A DNA stretch of 64,000 nt from positions 122,848-186,847 of the forward strand of contig CBDFFO010000005.1 of assembly GCA_965246805.1 (NCBI GenBank), written 5' to 3'. Made by a program: the position numbers and the translations under genes. Below, in pieces: positions 49,809-57,480 of the stretch. The stretch comes from Schlegelella_A sp965246805. GTDB taxonomy: Bacteria > Pseudomonadota > Gammaproteobacteria > Burkholderiales > Burkholderiaceae_C. Under the pieces are notes generated by a model that was not told the origin of the DNA, searched no databases, and saw nothing but the letters and a program-made list of their open reading frames with translations. Within the stretch, counting starts at the first letter, position 1. Every line of letters starts with the position of its first letter.

Positions 49809-51202
49809 AGCGGGCCGAACGCCGGCTCGCGCTGCAAGGACTGGGCGCGCTCGCGCTCTCGTTCGCGGCAAGAGGCGCCGCTGGCGCGGCGAGCATCATC
49901 GGCGTGCGCGTGTGGCCGGCCGACGACTACACGCGCATCACCATCGAATCGGACGCGGCGCTCAGCGAACGCCACTTCGTTGCCGACAACCCGCAACGCC
50001 TCGTCATCGACATCGATGGCCTCGAGCTCAGCCCGCAACTGCGCGACCTGGTCGGCCAGGTCAAGCGCGACGATCCCTTCATCGCCGGCGTGCGCGTCGG
50101 CCAGAACCAGCCGCGCGTGGTGCGCCTCGTCATCGATCTGAAACAGTCGACGGCACCGCAGCTGTTCACGCTGGTACCGGTCGCCGCGTACCGGCACCGC
50201 CTGGTGTTCGACCTCTACCCGACCGAAGCGCGCGACCCGCTGCTCGAACTGATCCGCGACAAGGAAAGGGCCGAGCGCGAAGCCGCGCGCTCTGTCCAGG
50301 ACGCGCTCGGCGAATTCATCGGCAAGATCAACTCACCGAGCGCGGCGGGGGGAGCGGCGAGCAGCGGCATGCCGGCTGTTGTCGCCGGCGCGGCGCCGGC
50401 CTCGACGCCACGCTTGGGACGACCGAACCCACCACCGCGCGACACCATGGCCACCGACGGCGCCGTGGCGCCGGCCGCGCAGGCGCGCATCGATCGGCTC
50501 GTCGTCGTCGCGCTCGACCCCGGCCATGGCGGTGAAGATCCCGGCGCGATCGGACCCTCCGGCCTGCGCGAAAAGGACGTGGTGCTCGAGATCGCGCTGC
50601 AGCTGCGCGACCGCATCAACGCGATGCCGAACATGCGGGCGATGATGACGCGCGACGACGATTTCTTCGTGCCGCTGCAAGACCGCGTAAAGAAGGCGCG
50701 CCGCGTGCAGGCCGATCTGTTCGTGTCGATCCATGCCGATGCGTTCTTCACGCCGCAAGCGCGCGGGGCATCGGTGTTCGCGTTGAGCGAAAGCGGCGCG
50801 AGCAGCAGCGCGGCGCGCTGGATGGCGAGCCGCGAGAACGCTGCCGATCTGGTGGGTGGCGTCAATGTCCGCGCCAAGGACGCGACCGTCCTGCGCACGC
50901 TGCTTGACATGAGCACCGCCGCGCAGATTCGCGACAGCCTGAAGCTCGGTGGCGAGGTGCTCGGGCAGATCGGCAAGGTCGGCCGCCTGCACAAGGGCAG
51001 CGTCGAGCAGGCGGGCTTCGCGGTGCTGAAGGCGCCCGATGTGCCGTCGATCCTTGTCGAGTCGTCGTTCATCTCGAACCCCGAGGAAGAGGCGAAGCTT
51101 CGCGACCCCGCGTTCCAGCGTCAGTTGGTCGAGGCGTTGGCCGTCGGCATCGGCCGCTATTTCGCGCGCAACCCACCGCTCGCTCGCAGCCGACAGCTGT
51201 GA
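49805..51202 (+). CDS. amiC: N-acetylmuramoyl-L-alanine amidase, AmiC type
   Basis: A 465-residue periplasmic amidase that cuts septal peptidoglycan during daughter-cell separation. The N-terminus ERRLALQGLGALALSFAARG looks like a Tat signal, as in E. coli AmiA and AmiC. An AMIN domain follows (IIGVRVWPADDYTRITIES to RHRLVFDLYP), then an Ala/Pro-rich linker, then the zinc amidase_3 domain with VVALDPGHGGEDPGAIGPSG, ADLFVSIHADAFF and SILVESSFISNPEEEAKL, which supply the zinc and catalytic residues. The length is slightly above AmiC (417). The ATG overlaps the tsaE stop by 4 bases. Confidence 0.94.
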   Translation: MKRAERRLALQGLGALALSFAARGAAGAASIIGVRVWPADDYTRITIESDAALSERHFVADNPQRLVIDIDGLELSPQLRDLVGQVKRDDPFIAGVRVGQNQPRVVRLVIDLKQSTAPQLFTLVPVAAYRHRLVFDLYPTEARDPLLELIRDKERAEREAARSVQDALGEFIGKINSPSAAGGAASSGMPAVVAGAAPASTPRLGRPNPPPRDTMATDGAVAPAAQARIDRLVVVALDPGHGGEDPGAIGPSGLREKDVVLEIALQLRDRINAMPNMRAMMTRDDDFFVPLQDRVKKARRVQADLFVSIHADAFFTPQARGASVFALSESGASSSAARWMASRENAADLVGGVNVRAKDATVLRTLLDMSTAAQIRDSLKLGGEVLGQIGKVGRLHKGSVEQAGFAVLKAPDVPSILVESSFISNPEEEAKLRDPAFQRQLVEALAVGIGRYFARNPPLARSRQL

Positions 51203-51310
51203 CCGGATTGGCGCCGGCCACAGCCTGTGTCAACATGTGCCGAGCCGCAGCATTCGGGCTAGCGCCGGCCTGGGTGCGCATCGGTGCGATCGACCTCTCA
51301 GGAAAGTGCC

Positions 51311-51379
51311 ATGACGACCGACGAATCGCCTTTCGATCAAATTGTGTTGACGGTGCCGGTCCGGTCTGCGAATGGTTGA
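51311..51379 (+). CDS. Possible 22-codon leader peptide before the DUF4124 gene
   Basis: An AGGAAAG Shine-Dalgarno sits at good distance from the ATG at 51311. The frame of 22 codons (starting MTTDESPFDQIVLTV) ends with a TGA that lies just inside the DUF4124 coding region. It has no hydrophobic segment and no run of one amino acid typical of attenuators. It could couple translation of the next gene or be chance. Confidence 0.3.
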   Translation: MTTDESPFDQIVLTVPVRSANG

Positions 51380-51734
51380 TGCCATCACGCACCGTCCGGC
51401 TGCCCGGGTCTGGCACCGCACGGCCCAACGCGCCGTCAGCGCCGCCCTGATGGCCGTGTTCCCGTTCGCGGCTTCGGCCGCCACGACCTACAAATGCATC
51501 ATCGACGGCCGCACCGTCTTTCAGCAGACGGGCTGCCCCGCCAACTCGCAGCTCGACACGCCCAAGGCCGCGTCGGTGCCGGCGGTCAACGCTTCCGCGC
51601 CGGGGCGTGGTCGGGTCGGGGCGGCGTCTGCTCCAGCGTCCGCCGGCGTGCCCATCACCACCATGACTTCGAGCGCCTCGGCGCCACGTGCGGCGGCGGC
51701 CTCATCGGTGCGGGTCAACATCCCGCGCAAATGA
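51372..51734 (+). CDS. DUF4124-type exported small protein
   Basis: A 120-residue exported protein. The first 37 residues form a long signal (AVSAALMAVFPFAASAA) ending near ASAA. The mature protein starts TTYKCIIDGRTVFQQTGCP, the core of the DUF4124 domain with its two Cys, and then becomes an Ala/Ser/Pro-rich tail without clear structure. The domain is common in proteobacterial envelope proteins of unknown function. It stands alone, convergent with the dedA-type gene. Confidence 0.8.
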   Translation: MVDAITHRPAARVWHRTAQRAVSAALMAVFPFAASAATTYKCIIDGRTVFQQTGCPANSQLDTPKAASVPAVNASAPGRGRVGAASAPASAGVPITTMTSSASAPRAAAASSVRVNIPRK

Positions 51735-51779
51735 CGCGCTGAGCGCGAACCGGGAGACCTGGGTGCGGCGAGCGGGCGA

Positions 51780-52442
51780 TCAGCGCGTGGCAGCCGCCTC
51801 TGCGCGTGCCTTGCGGCCCGATCGCCACGCGCTGAAGATCACGAGGGCGCCTGGCGCCAGGATCGCTGTCCAGATGATCTTGTCGAGGTTGTCTTTCACC
51901 CATGGCAGGTTGCCGAACAAGAACCCGGCAGTCGTCACGCCGCCGACCCAAAGCACGCTGCCGACCACGTCGTAGACCGTGAAACGCCGCCGCGACATGT
52001 TCGCGACGCCCGCCACGAACGGCGCGAAGGTGCGCACGAACGGCATGAACCGAGCCGCGATCAGTGTCACGCCGCCGTGCTTTTCGTAGAACGCATGCGC
52101 CTGGTTGAACGCGTTGCGGTTGAACCAGCGCGACTGCTCCCACTGGAAGACCTTGGGGCCGAAGAACCGGCCGATGATGTAGTTGCTCTGGTTGCCGAGC
52201 GTGGCGGCGATCATCAACAGGACGAGCGACAGCGGCAGGCTCATCACCCCGGCCGCACACATCGCGCCGACGACGAAAAGCAGCGAGTCGCCCGGCAGGA
52301 ACGGCATCACGACCACGCCGGTCTCGACGAAGATGATCGTGAACAGCAGTGCGTAGACCCACGCGCCGTAGTGCGCCACGAAGCGAGCGAGTTGCACATC
52401 GATGTGCAAGACGAGATCGAAGATCGAGGCTACGGTATCCAT
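51780..52442 (-). CDS. DedA/SNARE-associated family membrane protein
   Basis: A 220-residue inner-membrane protein of the DedA (VTT) family. Some members flip undecaprenyl phosphate or phospholipids and support membrane homeostasis. FVETGVVVMPFLPGDSLLFV is the re-entrant loop with the family Glu. NYIIGRFFGPKVF and the signature RFMPFVRTFAPFVAGVANMS with its essential Arg follow, then GSVLWVGGVTTAGFLFGNLP. The start at MDTVASIFDLVLHI was chosen by family alignment; the very long open frame upstream is the shadow of mutL and the pseudouridine synthase gene. It is divergent from mutL with 99 bases between the starts. Confidence 0.93.
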   Translation of the reverse strand: MDTVASIFDLVLHIDVQLARFVAHYGAWVYALLFTIIFVETGVVVMPFLPGDSLLFVVGAMCAAGVMSLPLSLVLLMIAATLGNQSNYIIGRFFGPKVFQWEQSRWFNRNAFNQAHAFYEKHGGVTLIAARFMPFVRTFAPFVAGVANMSRRRFTVYDVVGSVLWVGGVTTAGFLFGNLPWVKDNLDKIIWTAILAPGALVIFSAWRSGRKARAEAAATR

Positions 52443-52541
52443 CACCGAATTATCACGTCCCGCCGTCGGCGTGCCCTTCGGCGGCGCACGGTGGAAGCCC
52501 CGGCACGGCGCACCGGCCCATGCGCTTCCTACAATGCCACG

Positions 52542-54380
52542 ATGATCGCCGAGCCCGCCCTCGCCACCCGTCGCCGCATCCGCGAATTGCCCGCGGAACT
52601 GGTGAGCCAGATCGCGGCCGGCGAGGTCGTTGAACGGCCGGCATCGGTGGTGCGCGAACTGGTCGACAACGCGATCGACGCGGGGGCCGCACACATCACG
52701 GTGCGCCTGAGTGCCGGGGGGGTGCGCGCGATCGTCGTAGAAGACGACGGCCACGGCATTCCGGTGGCCGAGTTGCCGCTCGCGCTGCGCCGCCACGCGA
52801 CCAGCAAGATCGAATCGCTCGATGACCTGGAGGGCGTCGCGACGATGGGCTTTCGGGGCGAAGCCCTCGCCGCGATCGCGTCGGTCGCCGAGCTCGCGAT
52901 CGCGACGCGCAGCGCCAACGCGAGCCATGGCACCCGGCTCGATGCGCGTTCGGGGGAGCTCGAGCCGGTCGCGCGTTCGATCGGCACCAGCGTCGAGGTG
53001 CGGGAGCTGTTCTTCAACACGCCGGCGCGGCGCAAGTTCCTGAAGACCGATGCCACCGAACTCGCCCACGGCATCGAAGCCGTCAAACGACACGCGCTCG
53101 CGCGCCCCGACGTGGCGTTCGCGATCTGGCACGACGGCAAGCTGGTGCATCGCTGGCCGCGCGCGACCGCCGCAACGCGCCTCTGCGATGTACTCGGCGA
53201 GGCGTTCATCGCCGCGAGCCGCGAGATCGCGACGTTGCCTGGCCCGGTGCGCGTCAGCGGCCGGGCCGGCTCGCCGGAAGCCGCGAAGGCGCGCGCCGAT
53301 CATCAATACGTCTACGTCAACGGCCGCTTCGTGCGCGACAAGCTGATCGCGCACGGCGTCCGCGCCGCGTACGACGATGTGCTGCACGGTGGCCGTCAAC
53401 CGGCCTATCTGCTCTTCATCGAGGTCGCGCCCGAACGCGTCGACGTCAACGTGCACCCGACCAAGGTCGAGGTCCGCTTTCGCGACTCGCGCGACGTGCA
53501 TCAGGCCGTGCGTCGGGCGGTCGAGAGCGGCTTGGCGTCGGCTGGCGGGTCGGCAGCGGTCGGCCCCGCCGCGTCGATGATTCCGGCTGACGAGCGCCCC
53601 GCGTCGATCGCGTCTTCGCCGTGGTCGACGACCCTCGCGTTCACGCAGACGGCACTCGGCTGGCGCGGCGACGACCCGCCGACCGCGCGCGAAAGCGGCG
53701 TGGCGACGGCCTGGTGGCGCGAGCCGTTGGCGCCGGCCTCGTCCTCCGAGCCATCGCTGCCCCTTGCCCGAGCGAGCGCCCTCCGCTCGGAGCCGGAGTC
53801 GCCGCTCGGCCGTGCGCTGGCGCAGATCGCAGGCACCTTCATCTTGGCCGAGAACGCGCAAGGGCTGGTCATCGTCGACATGCATGCCGCGCACGAACGG
53901 GTCGTCTACGAACGCCTGAAGGCACGCCGCGACGATCAGGCGCTGGAGGCCCAGCCGCTGCTGCTGCCGGCGACTTTCCGTGCCACCGCGCTCGAGATCG
54001 CGACCGCCGAGCGCCACGCCGACGCGCTGCTGAAGCTTGGACTCGACGTGGCGCCGCTCAGCGCGGGCGTGCTCGCGGTGCGCTCGCAACCCGCCGCGCT
54101 GGTCGGCGCCGACGTGGTCGAGCTGACCCGCGGCGTGCTCGCCGAGCTGGTGCAGGTCGAGAGCAGCAGCGTCGTCGCGCGTGCGCGCCACGACATGCTG
54201 TCGACGATGGCCTGCCATGGCGCGGTACGCGCCAACCGTCGCCTGTCGATCGACGAGATGAACGCGCTGCTGCGCGACATGGAACGCACGGAACGTTCCG
54301 ACCTGTGCAACCACGGGCGGCCGACGTGGCGACAGGTCACACTGCGCGAACTCGACGCGATGTTCTGGCGCGGTCGTTGA
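52542..54380 (+). CDS. mutL: DNA mismatch repair protein MutL
   Basis: A 612-residue MutL. The N-terminal GHKL ATPase has QIAAGEVVERPASVVRELVD followed by NAIDAGA, EDDGHGIPV, RHATSKIESLDDL and TMGFRGEALAAIASVAE. A Pro/Ser/Ala-rich linker of roughly 100 residues follows. The C-terminal dimerisation domain has DMHAAHERVVYE, ACHGAVRANRRLS and CNHGRPTWRQV, which match the metal-binding endonuclease motifs of MutL proteins from bacteria that lack MutH. It therefore probably nicks DNA itself. It is followed after 27 bases by the pseudouridine synthase gene, and a miaA gene lies further on, an order related to mutL-miaA in other proteobacteria. Confidence 0.95.
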   Translation: MIAEPALATRRRIRELPAELVSQIAAGEVVERPASVVRELVDNAIDAGAAHITVRLSAGGVRAIVVEDDGHGIPVAELPLALRRHATSKIESLDDLEGVATMGFRGEALAAIASVAELAIATRSANASHGTRLDARSGELEPVARSIGTSVEVRELFFNTPARRKFLKTDATELAHGIEAVKRHALARPDVAFAIWHDGKLVHRWPRATAATRLCDVLGEAFIAASREIATLPGPVRVSGRAGSPEAAKARADHQYVYVNGRFVRDKLIAHGVRAAYDDVLHGGRQPAYLLFIEVAPERVDVNVHPTKVEVRFRDSRDVHQAVRRAVESGLASAGGSAAVGPAASMIPADERPASIASSPWSTTLAFTQTALGWRGDDPPTARESGVATAWWREPLAPASSSEPSLPLARASALRSEPESPLGRALAQIAGTFILAENAQGLVIVDMHAAHERVVYERLKARRDDQALEAQPLLLPATFRATALEIATAERHADALLKLGLDVAPLSAGVLAVRSQPAALVGADVVELTRGVLAELVQVESSSVVARARHDMLSTMACHGAVRANRRLSIDEMNALLRDMERTERSDLCNHGRPTWRQVTLRELDAMFWRGR

Positions 54381-54407
54381 ACCGGCACTCTCGAAGAACC
54401 ACGCGCG

Positions 54408-55736
54408 ATGACCACGATCAAGCTGAAAAAGCCCGCGGGACCGGCCTCGACCCCGCCTGCGCGCGGCGCCCGGCCGCCGGTGCGCGGCATCAACGCAGGC
54501 CTTCGCGTGCGGCCGACGCAGGCCGAAGCCGAGGCCTATCGCGCCAGGCGCGACGAGACCCGACGGGCGGAGGTGAACGGGCCGGAGCGCAAGCCGGTGC
54601 GTCCTACGGTCATCGTTCAAGACGCGCCGCCTCGGCGCCATGCGACGTCTCGCGGCTCTCCGCGGGCCGAGGCGCGACCGGCTGCCGCGCCAGCGAAGCG
54701 TGTCGCGTCGCCGCCGACCAGACCCGCGCGATCGGACCCTTTCGACAAACCGCGCAAACCCGCGCATGACGCACCACGCGCAGATCCGCGCCCTGCGATC
54801 GACACCGCGCATGCCGATGGCAGCCTGCGGCTCTCGAAGCGCATGAGCCAGCTCGGCATCGCTTCGCGGCGCGAAGCCGACGAATGGATCGCGCGCGGAT
54901 GGGTTCGCGTCGATGGCCGTGTGATCGGCGAGCTCGGTGCGCGCGTGCTGCCGAGCCAGCACGTGACGGTCGATGCGCACGCGCGCAACCAGCAGGCCGA
55001 TCGCGTGACGGTGTTGCTCAACAAGCCGATCGGCTACGTCAGCGGCCAGGCCGAAAATGGCCATGAGCCGGCGTTCGTGCTGGTGCAGCCCGAGACGCAG
55101 TGGCGCGACGACCATTCGGGCCGCTGCTTCCTGCGAACGCACCTGAGAAGCCTGGTGCCCGCGGGCCGGCTCGACATCGACTCGACCGGTCTGCTCGTGC
55201 TCACGCAGGACGGCCGGGTCGCCAAGCAACTCGTCGGCGCTGGCGGCGAGATCGAGAAGGAATATCTGGTGCGCGTCACGCCGATCGAAGGTGGTGGGTG
55301 GCAGGCGTCGAAGCTCGCGTTGCTGCAACACGGCCTCGAACTCGACGGCGAAGCGCTCCGACCGGCGCGCGTCGAGTGGCTGAACGACGATCAGCTGCGC
55401 GTCGTGCTGCAGCAGGGCAAGAAGCGCCAGATCAGGCGCATGTGCGAAGCGGTCGGCCTGCACGTGACGGGCCTGAAGCGCGTGCGCATCGGCGGGGTGA
55501 TGCTCGGCGATCTGCCGGTCGGTCAGTGGCGCTACTTGCGCCACGGCGAATCGTTCGGCGAGATCGACGCGGCGAGACCGCAAGCAACGGCGCCGGCGAC
55601 CGCCGCCACCGACCGGTCAATGCAGGTTGAGGTTGCTGCCGAAGAGGCCGATCAACCCGATCACGATCAGATAGATCGCGACGATGAAATTGAGCAGGCG
55701 CGGCATGGCCAGGATGAGGACGCCGGCGATCAGTGA
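54408..55736 (+). CDS. rluF: RNA pseudouridine synthase, RluF/RsuA family
   Basis: A 442-residue protein. The first 135 residues are a basic, Pro/Ala/Arg-rich tail, probably disordered. Then comes an S4 RNA-binding domain (LRLSKRMSQLGIASRREADE, WVRVDGRVI) and the catalytic domain with LLNKPIGYVSGQ, the active-site loop PAGRLDIDSTGLLVLTQDG (catalytic Asp) and QGKKRQIRRMCEAVGLHV. The sequence GIASRREADEWI and the unusually long loop before the active site suit RluF, which modifies 23S rRNA position 2604 and tRNA-Tyr in E. coli. About 40 acidic residues at the C-terminus are encoded opposite a DUF3096 gene and may be non-functional read-through. Confidence 0.88.
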   Translation: MTTIKLKKPAGPASTPPARGARPPVRGINAGLRVRPTQAEAEAYRARRDETRRAEVNGPERKPVRPTVIVQDAPPRRHATSRGSPRAEARPAAAPAKRVASPPTRPARSDPFDKPRKPAHDAPRADPRPAIDTAHADGSLRLSKRMSQLGIASRREADEWIARGWVRVDGRVIGELGARVLPSQHVTVDAHARNQQADRVTVLLNKPIGYVSGQAENGHEPAFVLVQPETQWRDDHSGRCFLRTHLRSLVPAGRLDIDSTGLLVLTQDGRVAKQLVGAGGEIEKEYLVRVTPIEGGGWQASKLALLQHGLELDGEALRPARVEWLNDDQLRVVLQQGKKRQIRRMCEAVGLHVTGLKRVRIGGVMLGDLPVGQWRYLRHGESFGEIDAARPQATAPATAATDRSMQVEVAAEEADQPDHDQIDRDDEIEQARHGQDEDAGDQ

Positions 55737-55769
55737 GACCACAGGTCCGATGCTGACGTTCAGGTTCAT
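55617..55769 (-). CDS. DUF3096 family 50-residue membrane protein
   Basis: A 50-residue micro-protein that is almost entirely hydrophobic. It starts MNLNVSIGPVVSLIAGVLIL, passes through AMPRLLNFIVAIYLIVIGL and ends IGLFGSNLNLH. This matches the DUF3096 pattern, two TM helices joined by a MPRLLN turn. Its function is unknown. Its 3' 120 bases lie on the opposite strand to the end of the pseudouridine synthase gene. The good membrane pattern and the family match make it more credible than the overlapping acidic tail of that gene. Confidence 0.85.
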   Translation of the reverse strand: MNLNVSIGPVVSLIAGVLILAMPRLLNFIVAIYLIVIGLIGLFGSNLNLH

Positions 55770-55822
55770 GTGGATTCGGGCTCGAAAGGGCCTCGACGCG
55801 GGCCCGGTACGGGCAGTTTGAC

Positions 55823-56800
55823 ATGAGCCCCGATCAGCCGATGCCGGCGCGCGCCCTGTGCGTCGCGGGTCCGACCGCCTCGGGCAAGACCGCCGCCGCG
55901 CTCGCGATCGCCGAAGCGTTGCGCGGCGCCCGCGCGGTCGAGGTCATCAGCGTCGACTCGGCGCTCGTGTACCGCGGCCTGGACATCGGCACCGCGAAGC
56001 CGAGCGCGGCCGAACGCGCGGCCGTACCGCATCACCTGATCGACGTCATCGAGCCGAGCGCCCGCTATTCCGCTGCGCGCTTTGTCGACGAGGCGAACGC
56101 GCTCATCGATGAGATCAACGCGCGTGGCGCGCTGCCGCTGCTGGTCGGCGGCACGATGCTCTATTTCAAGGCGCTGCTCCACGGCCTCGACGCGATGCCC
56201 GCCGCCGATGCCGCCGTGCGCGCGCGCATCAGCGCCGACGCCGAGCGTGAAGGCTGGCCCGCGCTGCACGCCGAACTCGCGCGGGTCGACCCGGTCACTG
56301 CGTCGCGCGTCGCACCACGCGACAGCCAGCGCATCCAGCGCGCGCTCGAGGTGCACTCTCAGAGCGGCCGACCGATCTCGTCGTTTCACCGGGATCGCGA
56401 TCCCGAGAGCGTCGGCGAGCGCAACGCGACGATGCCGCTGCCGCTGCCGATGATCGCCCTCGAACCGCTCGATCGGGCCTGGCTTCACGAACGCATCGAC
56501 CGCCGCTTTGAAGCGATGCTGGCCTCGGGATTCGTCGACGAGATGCGGCGCCTGCGCGCCCGTGGCGATCTCGATGCCGCGATGCCGTCGATGCGCTCGG
56601 TCGGCTATCGACAGGCCTGGCTCGCCCTCGATTGCGGCGACCTCTCGGCGCTCGCCTCCGACGCCAGCGCCGCGACGCGCCAGCTCGCCAAGCGCCAGCT
56701 CACGTGGCTGCGCAGCATGCGGGAGCGGCACGTGGTGGCGTGCGACGCACCCGATGCGATGGCCCGCGCCGTCGACCTCGCGAAGCGACTCGCGGCATGA
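55823..56800 (+). CDS. miaA: tRNA dimethylallyltransferase
   Basis: A 325-residue enzyme that transfers a dimethylallyl group to A37 of UNN-decoding tRNAs, first step of ms2i6A. The P-loop is VAGPTASGKTAAALAIAEAL, followed by ISVDSALVYRGLDIGTAKPS, HHLIDVIEPSARYSAARFVD, LPLLVGGTMLYFKALLHGLD and the RDSQRIQRALEVHSQSGRPI motif. The length fits E. coli MiaA (316). Its stop overlaps the start of the ABC ATPase by 4 bases (ATGA). This couples a tRNA-modification gene to a transporter. Confidence 0.96.
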   Translation: MSPDQPMPARALCVAGPTASGKTAAALAIAEALRGARAVEVISVDSALVYRGLDIGTAKPSAAERAAVPHHLIDVIEPSARYSAARFVDEANALIDEINARGALPLLVGGTMLYFKALLHGLDAMPAADAAVRARISADAEREGWPALHAELARVDPVTASRVAPRDSQRIQRALEVHSQSGRPISSFHRDRDPESVGERNATMPLPLPMIALEPLDRAWLHERIDRRFEAMLASGFVDEMRRLRARGDLDAAMPSMRSVGYRQAWLALDCGDLSALASDASAATRQLAKRQLTWLRSMRERHVVACDAPDAMARAVDLAKRLAA

Positions 56801-57480
56801 TCGACACCCCCATTTCCGCCACCTCTGCGGCCCCGCTCGTCGAGGTGCGCGGACTTGCCAAGCACTTCGGCGAGAGCGCCGTTTTCGATCGCGTGACCTT
56901 CGATGTGGCGCCGGGCGAGTTCGTCGCCGTCGTCGGCGAATCGGGCGTCGGCAAGTCGACGCTCCTGAACTGCATCGCCGGACTCGACCGCCACGATGCC
57001 GGCACGGTGCGCATCGCCGGCACCGACATCGACGCGCTCGACGACCGGCAGCAGGCTCTGTTCCGCCGCGTCCACCTCGGCTTCGTGTTCCAGGCCTTTC
57101 ACGTGCTTCCGCATTTGAGCGTCGCGCAGAACGTCGCGCTGCCGTTGCTGCTGCAGCACCGCGACGACGCTGCGCGCGTGGCGGCCGTGCTGGCCGCGGT
57201 CGGCCTCGAGGGCTTCGGACCGCGCTTGCCGCAGACGTTGTCCGGCGGTCAGCTGCAGCGGGTCGCCATCGCGCGTTCGCTGGTGCATGCGCCCCGCCTT
57301 CTGCTCGCCGACGAGCCCACCGGCAACCTCGATCCGACCACCGCCGAGCGGGTGATGGCGTTGCTGCAACGTCAAGTGCGCGAGCAACGCGCGGCGTGCA
57401 TTCTCGTGACGCACTCGCGCGCGGCAGCGGCCCTCGCCGATCGCGTGTTGACGTTGACGCCGCACGGCATCGCCCCGTGA
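56797..57480 (+). CDS. ABC transporter ATPase (LolD/YbbA type)
   Basis: A 227-residue ATPase of the group that powers FtsX-domain permeases (LolD, MacB, YbbA). Walker A is VVGESGVGKSTLLNCIAGLD, the Q-loop is FVFQAFHVLP, the signature is LSGGQLQRVAIARSL, Walker B is LLLADEPTGNLD and the H-loop is ILVTHS. It overlaps miaA by 4 bases and the permease GTG start by 4 bases, so the three genes are coupled. With an 849-residue permease and an AttH-type lipocalin downstream, it resembles the AttEFGH/YbbAP-like systems rather than LolCDE. Confidence 0.92.
   Translation: MIDTPISATSAAPLVEVRGLAKHFGESAVFDRVTFDVAPGEFVAVVGESGVGKSTLLNCIAGLDRHDAGTVRIAGTDIDALDDRQQALFRRVHLGFVFQAFHVLPHLSVAQNVALPLLLQHRDDAARVAAVLAAVGLEGFGPRLPQTLSGGQLQRVAIARSLVHAPRLLLADEPTGNLDPTTAERVMALLQRQVREQRAACILVTHSRAAAALADRVLTLTPHGIAP

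Noticed and set aside
51780..55583. Minus-strand frame of over 1200 codons leading into the dedA-type gene
   Set aside because: Only the last 220 codons match a family (DedA). The rest is antisense to mutL and the pseudouridine synthase.
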